From: Kryptolebias marmoratus
Taxonomy: Eukaryota; Chordata; Actinopteri; Cyprinodontiformes; Rivulidae
Assembly (NCBI RefSeq): GCF_001649575.2
Contig: NC_051433.1
Span: forward strand, 21,558,238-21,622,237
Reading direction: 5' to 3'
DNA length: 64,000 nucleotides
Shown here: piece by piece, positions 44,663 to 64,000 of the stretch
Layout: each line of letters opens with the position of its first letter
Numbering within the stretch: the stretch's first letter is position 1
Translations under genes and position numbers: made by a program
Notes under the pieces: generated by a model
The model's input: only the letters and a program-made list of their open reading frames with translations
What the model was told of the DNA's origin: nothing
Databases searched by the model: none

Positions 44663-47600
44663 AGTTATTAAGAATAAGGTGGTTAAAATGTCAGAAAGCC
44701 ACAAGGCCATTTGCAGATGATGATGCTATTTTTTTATTTTTTTAAAGATGTACTTAAAGTGGAAGACATAAACAAAATAATAGAATAAACACCGGCTAAA
44801 TTTAATTATTGTTTTAAACTAAATGTGCTAATTACACAGAATATCACTTCTTTTTTTTGTTTTTAGCGCTGAATAATCTGATGTTAGCCAGTTAGTTAGC
44901 AAGTAATTAGCCTACGGTACATTTCACATGCTAACTCTTGTAGCTTGTTGCAAATCTTTGTTTTATAACAGCATTATCTTAAAAGAGAGATGGGTGTTGC
45001 TCCTCTGGTAGACAAGCTTTTATTGTTTGTTTTTGCTACCTAAAATCATTTCAAACGCCAATCCTTTATAAACAAGAGGAAACATTTAAAGGATTTTATC
45101 TCTTTCAGCCATCATACTCAGCTGACTGACAGCACACAGCAGCAGCAAGTCGACTAAAGAAAACACTTAAACGTTTTAATAGTTTAAACTGCAGGAGTAG
45201 TATGATTTTGATACAGGGACGTTTTAACATCATTGAGTTGAAACCACAAACTGGACCATGCCGGGTCTGCTCACATTTTTTGTTTGTAACTAAATAAAGA
45301 GCTCAGGTGAAACTGATAATCGTGAGAATGCCCGGTCTATTTTAAACTGAGATAGTTTTCAGGTGTTAATTTAGCTCATGCTGACTCATGGAAACTCACG
45401 GGCTGTCAAAAATAATCAGGATGCTGCTCACCCTTAAGAATTTTTGTTCCAGTAAGACAAGTGCAACAAGAACATGAATAAAGACTCCTGGCAGCAGTTG
45501 TCTGGCTCACAGAGTTTACCAGAGATGAGTCGTTTTCATACCAAGCATCAAACACAGGAACAGCTAAAAAAATGACTTATTACAGCTTAAATTTACATTT
45601 AAGTACCAATAACTATCAAGGATGTCTGACAACGTATATCAGATTTTAAATAACCCCCTCTCAAAGAGTATTGTCTTTAACATCTTAAATCCCTCCTGTC
45701 TTTAACGATACGTCACCCTGCTGACCTGCAGGTAACACTCTGACTCATAGAAACTCTCCAGCCTGCCAGACCTGCTGGGTCACCTCTGCCTGTAAGGAAC
45801 TAGATCAGTGCCTACAAACAATGTCACTTATTTCTGGTACATCAGTGATCACAACTTTCATGCTGTACTCTTCAATTATCTTTAATCAAAGTGCTGTTGT
45901 CGTGGAAAAGTACATTGCCAGTCGAGAAAACAAAAAGGAAAGTGAAACTACTTAAAACTAAAAAGCATGGATCTGCAAGTTATTTAACATTCAGCTCACC
46001 AAATGGTAACACTGAGCAGTGTTGTTAGTTTTAATAATATATGAGTAATTTTTGAGATAAAGAATCCTAAACGGTTGTGTCCAAACACATTCAGAGGCTG
46101 TTTGTTGTTGTGTTACACTTCTTTTTTTTTTTTTGCATAGTAATGTTTTAACTTGCATCCAAGAATGCTGGTACAAACTGTTCATCAATTATAGTTTCTA
46201 GAAATTTTAATAAGACTGGTTGGTTGCAAAATTGTCTGTTCTTAATGTAAACTGACTGATTTTCCTACTAAAGCTACAGTTCAATACAGGTTTCCTATGT
46301 ACAAAAACTGTCCTGTATTGATTGAACCTTTATTCATTTTTTTATTTAAATAAAACTTAAACAGATTCTGTTTGTTTTGTTTTTTTTTAAAAAAAAGAAA
46401 GTCCCAGGTTGATCATGTCCATTTCATGCATTTTCAAATGTAATAGTAAAATGGAAATAATGATTTCTAGATTATTTATTAACTAACACGTTGGATTTTA
46501 CAGCATTGTTTATCACAGGTTCAGTGACTTCAGGGAAGTTTTTTTTTTTACTAATTAAACGGCTGATGAATTGTTCACAGACCACTGCCAGTGCAACAGG
46601 CACTCCTTAAACACCTCCTTTGCTCACATGGCAGATAAGATTTTCTCTATCTCCAGGCAAGCTGGTTTTACTGGCATACCCTGGTTATAAAGATGATGTC
46701 AGTTTTTCCACATACTATGGCTCCTTTTATTATATAAAGTGTACTGTATGATTTGATAGTTTCAGCACAGACAAAAGACCCCATTTGTTGCACATTTACA
46801 GGCAATTTTCAGTAAATGTGCACATAAACTCGTTCTGTCCTGCTGGTAGTTGATTTCATGGTTGCTCAATTTATTGAAGGTAAATCTGACCCCCTCCGCG
46901 TCCTCGGGCCTGCCCTCCAGTGGGTAGGAGTTGATTTTTTTTTTTTCCTTTTTCCTCTCTTTTCCACTGCCCACCTCTTTTTCCTGATTACTTGTGCTCA
47001 TTTTTTCCACTTTCTCTGGGGAAACAAGGTTCTCTTTTCTACCTGAACTCCACGATTGTGTACTCAAGAACCTACGAGTATGCAGGCATGAAATGTCAGA
47101 AACTCCAAATTAATTCTAACAATGTGCATGCTGTTTCCTGGACTTTATTGCTGTTTATGGGTGATTTCAGCATGTGTGCACATATGGGAGGTATTAGGAA
47201 AGCTGAAATAATTTCTCACTAATTTACTTTACAGTAACTTCTCAATAATTGCCCACTTGAATTGTTTTTTTAGAGTAGTCAGAAACAAAACAACACTTGT
47301 TTAGAAGCCTATAGATCAATGTCTTTATGGTAATATCAAATGATGAATAAAAATCTAAAGGTGTCTAACACATCTGTGCAGTAACGAACATGTTGTTTAC
47401 TGAATAAAGCTGACAGTTAAAGCAGCTTAGGGTTAAGGAACACCTTGGAGACAACATATCACTATTATTCACTTCTATTTCACAAGTCTACTTATTTAGT
47501 AGACAAGCTTCAAATTACTTAAATAACTCAGTTTATTTGGGCAACACATGCAATTTCACCTATTTGACATAATATGTGTTCAATGTGGTTAAAGGTTTTT

Positions 47601-49849
47601 CTTCTTCTTCTGATAGTTGCCAGTACATAAGCATCAAAGCACCCCTATTTCTGTTTGATGTTGAACTTTTGTTTTTGTCACATTTAAAAAGAAAAATTGG
47701 AGTTTACTGTCTAAATAGTATTTGTAATTTAGAGCATAATTATGTTACACAGTAATCTTTGAGCTGCCTAGACTTTCCAAAACATTTGCAAAAAAAAAAA
47801 AGTCTTCTTATTTATAGTTTTTACACTTCTTTCAGTTTAGACATCAAACGGAGGACATGTCGTCTCCTCTTACCCAGTGTATGTCTCACTGCTCTGTTGC
47901 AGTCTTCTCTCAAATTCTCTGCAGTGCAGAGTGTGCACATCCAAACTCTCACCGACTTCCACTGAGCTCAGAATTTTCTCTTCAACACTGGAAGTGAAAG
48001 CCCTGTTTTACTTCTCATATCTCCTACGTGAAACATGGTAAGCACATAAAAACTGATGTGTGTGGCGACCAGATGTTTCTGCCAGTTACGGTTCAGAAAT
48101 CATTTCAATATGGCTGAGTTTCTACTGTTTCTGTCTGCCTGTCTCATGAGGAGAGCTGTCAGGGAGTAACAGACACAGGCATATAGTTACCATGGTGACC
48201 CTCATGAGCCACTTTAACATTTCTTTTGATTTTTGTTCTTTTTGCACTTCTTGCAAATTGAAATGTTGGCATCTTGCCACCTTAGATTATTACAAAAATA
48301 AGTCCCAAATTACTGGGCTTTAGAGAAGAACGTTGATGCGTGCTGGAATCAGACAGTAGCTGCATTGTCACCCCTAACACTCCAGTCTTAGTTAATAGTT
48401 GAACCTGTTGAGGAAGAAGTTTTCAGGCCCCCTTAAAAATATTCAAATGCCATAAGAGAATGTTCAACTAAAACTAAAACTACCTCCAACTGGAGCTTAA
48501 AATATGATTTGGGTACCCTGCATGTCTGCAGAGTGGCGTGTGTACACACACTGGTTCAGTCACTTGGAGCCTCATGGTGCATGACGGTCAGCATGGTAAA
48601 ACTACTACAAGCACAAAGAAAATCTACCCTTTTATTTATGATGGCTTTATAAGAAAGAAGGCCAAAACACAGGAAGGTTATCGCTTTGACGTTACTGTGA
48701 AGCCAAAGTGTTAATCATTATGCGAGTCAATGGTTTGATGCTCTCGTGAGACTTCTGAGCGGATTTAAACAGTGTGTACCAACTCTAACATGTGTGCTTT
48801 ATTCTTTTAAAACTCATTGCCATTTTTAAACATTTAGAAACGTGAGGGCATGGGCTAATCTTTAACAACAGCAGCCAAAGGTTGAACGTCTCCAGTGGTG
48901 TTTGTTTGGTTTCCAGATTCTGAGAAATAAAAGGTTTTGCTGATCAGTTTGAAGTTTTTGCAGCTTTTAGATTCATTTATTCTTTCATAGCCTTAGAATG
49001 AATGGGTTTAATAAGGGCACACAAAGTATTTTTCACAAATTCTTGGAGGAATTTTGTTTGGTTTAGTTGCTGCCTTTGGATTTAGGATGTAAGCTCGTGT
49101 GCAAAACAACTGTGTGACAGCCCTGTTAACACCCCACATTTGTTGAGCATTAGAACAGATTTTTTACATGATGGTTAACTCGCTGCTGCTGCTTTTTTTG
49201 TTGTTGTTTTTTAGGGAAGACATTTTACTCTTACAAATTAGGTTTTTTAAAGCATAACGTGATAGGATTCAAGATAAAAATGCCTGTGCAGGCTCTGTGA
49301 AGCAGCGGTGTTATCTGCCTCCAAGCAGCAGCACCTGTAATAAATTAAACAAATGAAAAGCATTTACAATAACATCTTTGGAATGGAGAAAAGTCATGAA
49401 CATTTATATGGAAGCTGCATTGTAGACATTGTTGTTCTCAGGTCTTTAAAAAGAACCTGATTGCAGTTTGTTGTCAGAACAAGAGTGACAGTGGAAAAAC
49501 CAAACTCCTCAGGCGTTATTTACAAAGGTGCAAAACATGTGCAAAAGTATACTGAACAAAACTGAGCAAGGCTATGTCAAATTGTGTGTTTAAAAATGAC
49601 TTTTCTGTTGAGGTCTTTGTAATTTTATTTCTCTCTTCAGTCATCCTGTCATCTGTGCTCAGTCTTCTTCACTTCGTGGCAGCAGGTAGTTTCCAAACTC
49701 GTGTGCTGAGTTGGAAACTTCCCCCGTAGGTCCGAGGGAGCCATCCGAAGCTCCTACCCTTTGTTTTAAGTGCAGAACTTGAGTAATGCAAATACAAGAC
49801 GACGTCCTGACTGTTGGTTTTTTTTTCTAGGACTAGGTGAGTGGTCACC

Positions 49850-56495
<6,646 letters not shown>

Positions 56496-57205
56496 AACGG
56501 CAAACTCTTCGGAAACAACGTTGTCGTCCGGCACACTTTAACAGGCTCTTACTTTATTCTGTTTACATCTTCACGTGGTGTAGGGTCGACAGGCTTCGAG
56601 CCTGACTTTTCTAGTTCTTCTGTTAGAGGATGAGATGAAATAATACCAAGATGCTCGCTGGTATCTCCTAAAAACAGTCTTGTCTCAGCAGCTAACTTGT
56701 ACAGATGAACAACTAAGTGTAAAGCTTCAGGAAAGCAAGGGAGATTCTTAAACCAGTGTCACTGTGGATTCTGGGGGGGGGTCTTTTGAATTAAGTCTTT
56801 TGTAACTTTTCATTCGTGTTTTCTCATGATCACCTTTTGGACGATATGAATCATTCAGTGTACTGTATCATGAAATTTTAAAGCACTGGCACAAATATTA
56901 TCAAATAATAATGCTGTATAAAGCAGGTACAGTGCATTGAAGCTAAGAGAAATGAAGGTACGGAACGGGCATGTCTTTGTGCACTACATCGTTGCTTAGT
57001 ATGTGTGTGTGTGTGATGCCTTTAAATGAAATGACTACTATAGCCAGTTAAAGAGTGAACGCTGCTGGTCTAGCTGTTGTAGAAGGAGTTGTGCTTTAAA
57101 TGTGGAGTGAATTTAAAATTCATTCAAAGTTGAAGTATTTATATTGTGCTACTTTTACTGGAGGTGTCTGGTCTTTAGAAAATAAAAGATTTTAAGATTT
57201 TATTT
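56496..57205 (+). other. prkcd: prkcd 3' UTR
   Basis: Noncoding AT-rich sequence follows the TGA. The first well-placed AATAAA is at 57181-57186, with a T-rich downstream element, giving a UTR of about 0.7 kb. A later AATAAA near 57550 could be an alternative end. Confidence 0.55.
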
Positions 57206-58679
57206 TATTTTTATTTTGGCTCCAGTGTCCCACTGATGTCAAATATTGTTAAGTCTTTCCATCCATCCATGATATGAACTCTTCATCAGACTTACTGGAA
57301 GGAGTTTCGAGCTTGTTTGATGCCACACCTGCATGCCATGAAGGATGTATTATTTTATAGGGGAAAAGGGGAGATTTCAGTATAAGAATGAGTCTTTATT
57401 AAGTTATAAATGTATGTTACAGTAGTTCAACGTCAGAATTTTAACGTGAAAAATTACAGGTGTACAGGGAAAATCGATATGCAACTTACCGTTATTGTCT
57501 GTATCGGTGTGCTTTTTTTTACTGTCTTCATCTTTTACAAAATAACTGAATAAATATACTTGTAAACTCAACACACAGCTTGATAAAGTTAATGTGTGCA
57601 TTAGTTGCTTTCCTTGAATATATGGTGAATTCAGGTTTATTGGGGCATTTTGTGTAATTCAGTCTTCTGAGCTTAATTTTGTCAGATTAACCCAATATAT
57701 TGAAGACCTCTCACCAAAGAAGACCTGGGACCGTTGAACAGTTATAATCCTAAATCAGAGAAGAATGGGGACAATATTCCCTGCAAAAAGTCCAACTGGT
57801 CTCTTTGCATGGGTAAACATAACCCTGTCCCCACTGCCAATAATTTAAAAATTATCCTATTTCCCCCCTCTTAAAGTGGTACAATTTCTTAGTTACAACA
57901 TTTAATGTATTTACTGAGTAATATGAGTTTTAAAGATTTTTTGCAAATCATTGCATTCTGCTTATTTACACATCGTCCAAAGCTCGAAGCCGGTAAACTG
58001 CACCACATGAGGTGGTGTGCCCTTTGTGCACGCTGCTGGATTCCACTCTGTGTTGTATTTGATACGAAGACGGAATCCTGACTTCTTCGACAAAAACCTC
58101 GCAGGGCGTCACAAAAGCACCTGTCGTCGGTACTTCACTGCCCTCTAGCGGCGGTGCGCCCCAGAATGCGCCTGCTCGCCTCGTGGGAAAGGCGAGCGAG
58201 CAGCCTCCGTCGTGGATCGCGCGCGCGCGCACGCCCCTGTGTGACCTGCACTCGTGCCCTGTACCTTACTGCCTCCCGCGGGATGCTCAGCAATGAATGA
58301 ATGAATGAATAAACAGGCTCGCAAACCCGTGTAAGTTGTAGCTGGTTTTATGTAAAGTTGAGCTCCAGCTGAACTATCACATGACAAATATTTCAAACAT
58401 AAAGGGTTATTTTTGTAAGGTTTTGTTTTCTTGTAATTTTGAATCCCAGCTTCCTAACACGAGTCATCTCGTCCCCCCCCAAAAAAAAGAAAAGAAAAGG
58501 CTTTCACATTGCCAGCACTTTAATTTGGATGCAGATATGAAAAGAAGGTCATTTATTGCTCGACAGTTCACACCAAAAACCCGCGTCAGGATGGCCACTT
58601 TTTGTATTTTTATTTATTTTTAATTTATTTTTCCACTGTTTTGTTTCCACCTGGAGCGTGTTCGGAAATGGGATGGGGG

Positions 58680-58979
58680 NNNNNNNNNNNNNNNNNNNNN
58701 NNNNNNNNNNNNNNNNNNNNNNNNNNNNNNNNNNNNNNNNNNNNNNNNNNNNNNNNNNNNNNNNNNNNNNNNNNNNNNNNNNNNNNNNNNNNNNNNNNNN
58801 NNNNNNNNNNNNNNNNNNNNNNNNNNNNNNNNNNNNNNNNNNNNNNNNNNNNNNNNNNNNNNNNNNNNNNNNNNNNNNNNNNNNNNNNNNNNNNNNNNNN
58901 NNNNNNNNNNNNNNNNNNNNNNNNNNNNNNNNNNNNNNNNNNNNNNNNNNNNNNNNNNNNNNNNNNNNNNNNNNNNNNN
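58680..58979. other. Assembly gap (300 N)
   Basis: Exactly 300 undetermined bases, flanked by a G run on the left and a C run on the right. Any ORF crossing it is meaningless. Confidence 1.
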
Positions 58980-59399
58980 CCCCCCCCCGTGCAGCCTTGT
59001 GCTCTGCCACTATCTGTATTCAGCCGCTGTGTTCAGGTGTTATTGGGCTTTAATGACAAAAAAAAAGAAAAGTACACACTGAGCCTCTCTTTAAAACACA
59101 CCACTCGCTTTCTTTCACTTAAAGAGATATATAAAGGCCGGGAAAAAAGAAGAAAATAAATCAAACAATGCTTCTCCATCTTCGACAGGCCAGCGGGTAC
59201 TTTATTAGAGAATATGCTGATTTTAGTGTGGGAGGCGGGGAGAGAAGGAAAAAATAAAATAAAAACCCTCCACCACTTATCGAAAGTGGGTCGATTATCC
59301 TACATGTGCAATTAATTCCAGTTCAACCATCAACTAAGTCTTGGTTCCAGCGGGGGGATAAAAAAAATAAAAATAAAAAATAAAACCCCTCGCTCGGAC

Positions 59400-59880
59400 T
59401 CGTCGGGGTCTTTCCATCAATTACTGTCAGCGGGAAATGGTCGGGTTGTTTCTTTTTCTTTTGTGTTTGTGTTGGAGGGTCTGCGCCGTGACTCTGCCTG
59501 CCTGTCAGATGTTTTATTGTGTGTGCGCGAAGATGGAAGTCGGTGCACCGACGAAGCCAGGCTCAGAGGCATATAGGCGGCAGAACATGCGCAGTGGACA
59601 CTTGTGCCATATTGGAATGAGGTCGTGAACGAAAAGTGCCGTCAAGGCGGCGGAGTCCGGCCGGAAGTGCGGCGGCCGAACCTCCGACAGTAAAAGCTCC
59701 AGCCGGTGCTCCGCATTAGCGTTGAGACGTATCAACAATACTGATATTAAAGATTTTTAATGAAAAAACAACAACAAAAAAAAACAAAAAAAAAAACAAG
59801 GCGCAGCCACTGGCTTAAAGAAACACTGAAATGGCCACTGACGGAGCTAGTCGAGATTGTTTGCCGCCATTTTGTGAGGA
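59400..59880. promoter_or_regulatory. CpG-rich promoter-like segment
   Basis: The segment is CpG-rich in an AT-rich setting. It contains an ETS-type CCGGAAGTGC (59661-59670), an NRF1-like half site ATGCGCAG (59586-59593) and a YY1-type GCCGCCATTTTG (59863-59874). Direction and target gene are unknown. Confidence 0.4.
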
Positions 59881-60136
59881 GCTACTTATATCACTTTGTG
59901 CTGTTTCCATGACAATTATCAATAATTATTCTAGCCAGATAGGTATATTACTGCACTTTAAGTAGTTAGGTAGTACATTACATGTCTCCTTAATCTAATC
60001 AGAGATCTGCAGCCAGTGTCTGTAGGTTATTTCACTTAGATCTAGGGTTTACAACCTTTTGCAATCAAAGGAACAAAAGAGCCATTTCTGCTCTTTTGTT
60101 CACTGAATAAAATGTGTCCAAAGCTGCAAAACCTAA

Positions 60137-60158
60137 AATCTAATCTAATCTAATCTAA
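60137..60158 (+). repeat. (AATCT)n short tandem repeat
   Basis: Four AATCT units. Confidence 0.9.
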
Positions 60159-60969
60159 AATCCAACTGCTGGCCCGTGGGTCACTTACAGTTTACTTGGG
60201 GCTTTGTCTGGCCAGAAGTGGTGGTGATCGCTGCTCTGAAAGCTTCAACTTGGTAACACAACTTATATAAAAACACAATATATAAAAACTGAATATAAAA
60301 ACGAACGGTAAGCAAATTTTAAAACTAAACATCTAAAATACATTGACACTTTTTGGTATTTTTACATGTTCAGACAAAGGAGAAGACCATATTCATGTAA
60401 AGAGGGGGAAAAAAATACATATTTTATACCCCCTTGGATAAAATTTAGGCACAGCCTATGTGAGGCCTTTTTTTATTTGTGGAAAAAATAATTAAGTATC
60501 CAACTACAAAGTAATAAAGCTTCCAGTTAAAGTGAAAATATAAAATAGTCCATTTTGTTCCATATTTATGCTGATCTATAGAACTTTTCACATAAAAACA
60601 GAGACGTTCATTTCACTTTCACTCCTAAGTCTTGGTGTTATTTAAAAAAAAAACAACCTCTTATAACCTGTGACATGTTTGCAAAACTGCACATTCTTTT
60701 TTTTTCCTTTCTTCTGAGCATCTTCTCAAAGGATTTTAAAAAAGTTAATTTTCTGGTGGATTTCAGAGAAAAAATCAGCTAACAGAGTGTAGGATCTCAT
60801 CAGTGTGTTTGTCATATATCTGCAAAAATAGGCAGGAAAACTGCTAAAACTAGCCTTTTTTGTTGTTGTTATTGTAAATAAAATCAAATTCCACGTTATT
60901 TTTGGTCAAAGCTCCAAAAAAAGCTGCTGCCCATCTTCACGTTTTTTTTTATTCAACCCTCCACATGCA

Positions 60970-61098
60970 CGTCTTATTTTGAAACGTCCAACCGGAAGCC
61001 GGGCTGTTCCCGTTCACGCCGCTTCAACGTCTCGGCGGAGCGAGCAGGCGGAGAGGAGCACGGCATCTCCAAAACCGACTTGGAAAAACTACTTAGAG
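60970..61098 (+). promoter_or_regulatory. Putative promoter and first exon of the next gene
   Basis: A CpG-rich stretch with ACCGGAAGCC (ETS-like) at 60991 runs into a purine-rich segment ending in the donor TTAGAG|GTGAGG at 61099. CpG richness continues to about 61560. No ATG frame can be assigned, so it would be a 5' noncoding exon. The product is unknown. Confidence 0.35.
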
Positions 61099-61376
61099 GT
61101 GAGGTTCCAATTTAGCGACTAAATATTCACGTGCTCCGTGCTGTTGGGCACGCGGCCCGCGCGGTGTTCGGCGCCGCGGCGGCGCCCTCGTCTTTTTTCC
61201 CGTCTCTCAAAAAGACGAGTCGGCTTCGGTCGAGTGTAAGCGCCCTTATTGCTCGCGAGCTTTTTTTTTCTGCTCCTCCAGTGCTCGAGCCGTGACGTTC
61301 AGTAACTTGACTCGGACACGGGCGTCCTTACCATGTGTCCGGGGAGTCCCGCTCGTTCCCGTTTGAAACCGGGCTC

Positions 61377-61448
61377 TGTGTGTGTGTGTGTGTGTGTGTG
61401 TGAGGTTTTTTTGTTTGTTTGTTTGTTTTGTTTTGTTTTGTTTGTTTG
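61377..61448 (+). repeat. (GT)n followed by (GTTT)n
   Basis: About 13 GT units, then a GTTT/GTTTT series, in the CpG-rich segment downstream of prkcd. Confidence 0.93.
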
Positions 61449-62729
61449 ATTCTCGCTGAGTGAAAGTTAGCGCTGCTCGTCCGCCCGCAGAGCCGATCTC
61501 GGCCCATCTCTTGTCCCTGAACGCAGCGCCGAGCAGCGCAGCCTGAAAACACACACACTTCATGGGTTTGTTTTTTTATGTCTCGAAATTTCCACTTAAT
61601 CTGGCCTTGAATCACTCGCTCGGTGTTTTTTTTTTTTTTTTTTTTTAAATAACGAAGCCTTACATAATGAAGGTTGCTCGACCTCATCCGATTTCTGCTT
61701 CTCTCTGTGATCGCCACGCGAACTGAGAATGCGGTTTTTTTTTTGTCTTGTTTTTGTTTTTTTAAGCTCACATAATGTCCCGCAGGACGCAGTTTGTTGC
61801 CATGTCGTAGTTTTCATCATCTCCACCGCTTTGAGTCGATGCGACCTAATATTCTCCATCTGGCCCTCTAACTTCCCCCTGTTGTGCAACTTGAGTGATC
61901 CCGCGGCAGCGCGCAGGCGGACAGGCGTGTTCCTGCAAAGTGCACGGAGCCCTTCACTGACATGTCTGTCATTTAGGCTGAGACACCGTGCATCACTTTG
62001 TGTCACCGTCCAGGTGGCTCCGAAGCTCCTACAGGGTGATCGATATAGGGCAGCTCTTATTTTCAGAGGAAACGGGTCCCCGACCATGATGCTCACGCTC
62101 ATGGAGTTCAGCTTCGTTTGAGGCACTGGCTCCCCCTTTGAAAGACCTAAGGTTCGATGCCAGGAGACAGAGTTGGACTCACACCTGGGCTGTGTTGCTC
62201 ACAGTTTTTCAGTCTTGAAAAGCACACTCGGAAATGGGGGGAAGGAAAAAAGGAAGAGTTTCCATGGCTTCGTTACCTTTTGGCGTTTTCTGCAAAAGTA
62301 ATAACCGAACCAGTCTTCTACAAGCGCTGTGTGTTTTACACATTGACAAATTATTGAGAGAAGGAAAAAACAATAAAAAATGACAGTCCGCACTACGTCC
62401 ACGTTTTTCTTCCATTTACCACCGTCCTCCAGAAACTGAAACGGGGAACTCTGAGAACTTCCTCGTCGTGCAGCTTATCGGAGAAGATGCAGCAACTTTT
62501 AACCGTTTAGCTGACAGGCACATGTCTGCTTCATGGAGGAAGGCTTCAAGAAAACAACAGCCAGATTAGGATTTTGAGCTGATAGGAATGTTTCATATCC
62601 TGACAAAACAACAACAGCAAAGGTTTTGTCTGGGCGAAGCACTTTTACATATAATGTTTGTTTTTGTGTTTTGTCAAAAATGGACATAAACTGAAGCAGT
62701 ATCCTATGGTTTCTTTTTATGTGTTAAGC

Positions 62730-63000
62730 CAGTGGAGCAGTGGTTCGAGCATTGAGGGTCAAAACTCACCTATGTCTGTTTTCTGTGGCGTTTACATGTT
62801 CGCCCCGTTCATCCGTGAGGTTTTCCTTGCCGGCGCTCCGGGTTCCTCCCACAGACCAGAAACGGCCACGTTAGGTTCACTGACGACTCTAAATCGTCAC
62901 TTGGTCTGAGGGAGAGGGAGGTGTTTTTGTTGGTATCTGTGTGTCCCTGCGATGGACCGGAGACCTGTCCAGGGTGTCTCCCCTCCCCGCCACCCTGCTC
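62730..63000 (+). mobile_element. Teleost SINE-like repeat, copy 4
   Basis: It has 'ggagcagtggttcgagcatt', 'gtttacatgttcgccccgtt', 'gttaggttcactgacgactc', 'gcgatggaccggagacctgt'. The last phrase creates the false ORF starting at 62952. Confidence 0.7.
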
Positions 63001-64000
63001 AGAGCAGATGGGACACTGCAGCAGTGTGTAAACCTGGTAAATTACAGTCAGTATCTGATGAGTTGGCGTTAAAAACGTTTCAGTCTGGAGAAGTGTGGAA
63101 GTTTAAAATGAAAATTGCGTTGGAACCCTGTACCACCCTGCGTATTTCCAGAAATATTGATCCTTTAGGTAATTCACTCAACAGATTTGATTCTGCAAAG
63201 TTCTGCTTTAAAAAACAAAAAGCTGTTTTCGTGAGAAAATTCAGTCGGCACTTCAGGCTTTGCTTCTTTTTCTTTCATGTCAGATTAACCCAGCAGTTAT
63301 TTGTCTCAAGGCCTTTCCAGACTCCACGAAGTCGGCTCTCAGACACGTGGTCGCGTGACGAAAACTGCGCCATTTTCATTCTCGTAGCAGCTTCGTCCGC
63401 CCCCTTCTCGATGAGAGGCCCGAACCAAACTGTTTCTCACGGGGGGGTTTGCGCCAAGTGTCGTGTGATTGGTCAGAAGTTGTTTATGTGGAAAAGCCGC
63501 TGAGCTTTAATGGAGTCGTTTTGCTTCAGCTGGAGGCTGTTAGAAAATACAGCCGTCGTTCCAACTGTTCCATCAAAACTTAGAAAGCTACGAACTTAAA
63601 AAGACCGCGAGGGGACAGAGGCGGCTCTTAGTGGCTGGGAGGAAGTGCAGCATCGGGATACGTTCCCTACGTTCGTTCACTCGTTGCTCACCATCATATC
63701 TCCAAATGCCAAACAGCGTGTGCTGTCTCAGTCTGATAAACACGTCTGGTCGGTGTAAGGGAAGCAAAAATCAGTACAAGGACAGGAGAGTTGAGAAGCC
63801 GATGGGAAGAAACCCGTTTTAACGCTGTAGATGGAGGGAGGAGCTTCCTGGGAGTTCTGATCCGAGTGTCTCGTGGACGATGAAAGGTGTGTGCGAAAAC
63901 GAACAGTTTGCAACGACGTGACCACGAATCGACTTCTTATGAAGTATCCCAGAGCCTTCGCACTCTGCACAGAAACTGGAACCACAAAGACTCAAACGGT

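Larger units (their letters stand above)
38262..49830 (+). other. prkcd: prkcd first intron (inferred, 11.6 kb)
   Basis: No coding exon is recognised. It contains a (CA)n run at 40901-40921, LINE/repeat remnants at 41905-42100 and 42551-42960, and an antisense tRNA-headed SINE with a telomere-like tail at 44497-44662. The rest is AT-rich with nothing recognised. Confidence 0.6.
57206..64000. other. Region downstream of prkcd without recognised coding exons
   Basis: No open frame here resembles a known protein or joins into one. The region holds a CTCF-like site (58139-58155), an assembly gap (58680-58979), two CpG-rich promoter-like segments, a (GT)n/(GTTT)n tract (61377-61448) and a SINE (62730-63000). 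The long frames at 61596-62126 (minus), 61729-62121 (plus) and 62952-63503 (plus) appear to be chance or repeat-derived. Confidence 0.65.

Noticed and set aside
58549..59159. Open frames crossing the run of N
   Set aside because: They are open only because undetermined bases cannot contain stops.
61596..62126. 176-codon open frame on the - strand opposite CpG-rich sequence, with a + strand frame overlapping it
   Set aside because: It ends in a poly-Lys stretch from poly-T, has no recognised domain, and GC-rich DNA makes long frames by chance.
62952..63503. 183-codon open frame on the + strand
   Set aside because: Its start comes from the conserved tail of a SINE and the rest has no domain or codon-usage signal.

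Overview
The window is nuclear DNA from a vertebrate, almost certainly a ray-finned (teleost) fish. It has AT-rich introns with GT-AG boundaries, long dinucleotide runs, tRNA-headed fish-type SINEs, LINE debris and many MITE-like repeats. Two protein genes dominate, both on the + strand and head to tail. Species and paralogue (a or b copy after the teleost duplication) cannot be fixed from the sequence alone.

Positions 1-29652 hold the 3' part of fgd5 (FYVE, RhoGEF and PH domain protein 5, a CDC42 exchange factor). The 5' end lies outside the window. Twenty coding exons join in frame to 884 codons plus stop: a basic, tyrosine-motif-rich tail of the N-terminal region, the DH domain, PH1, an atypical FYVE finger, a linker and PH2. 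Introns carry most of the repeats, two pyrimidine microsatellites close to splice acceptors, and a tRNA-Glu(CTC) gene on the opposite strand.

Positions 29653-38040 are the fgd5 3' UTR and the intergenic space, with SINE and MITE remnants. A CpG-rich segment around 38042-38261, with a perfect cAMP-response element and a splice donor, is the probable noncoding first exon of prkcd. An intron of about 11.6 kb follows, and the coding exons run from 49850 to 56495. Sixteen coding exons join in frame to 668 codons plus stop: C2-like domain, pseudosubstrate, C1A, C1B, hinge, kinase and AGC C-terminal tail. This is a complete novel-type protein kinase C delta. A second tRNA-Glu(CTC), identical to the first and also antisense, sits in one of its introns.

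Positions 57206-64000 contain no recognised coding exon. They hold a 300-base assembly gap, two CpG-rich promoter-like segments (about 59400-59880 and 60970-61560) and a SINE. The second segment ends in a good splice donor and may be the first exon of the next gene.

Functionally, fgd5 is a Rho-family GEF and prkcd a diacylglycerol-responsive kinase; nothing in the sequence shows direct cooperation. No prokaryotic system, CRISPR array or intact transposase gene is present. The most unusual structure is a dispersed hairpin-ended repeat family in the fgd5 half, whose copies carry one, two or three internal units of about 250-285 bp.
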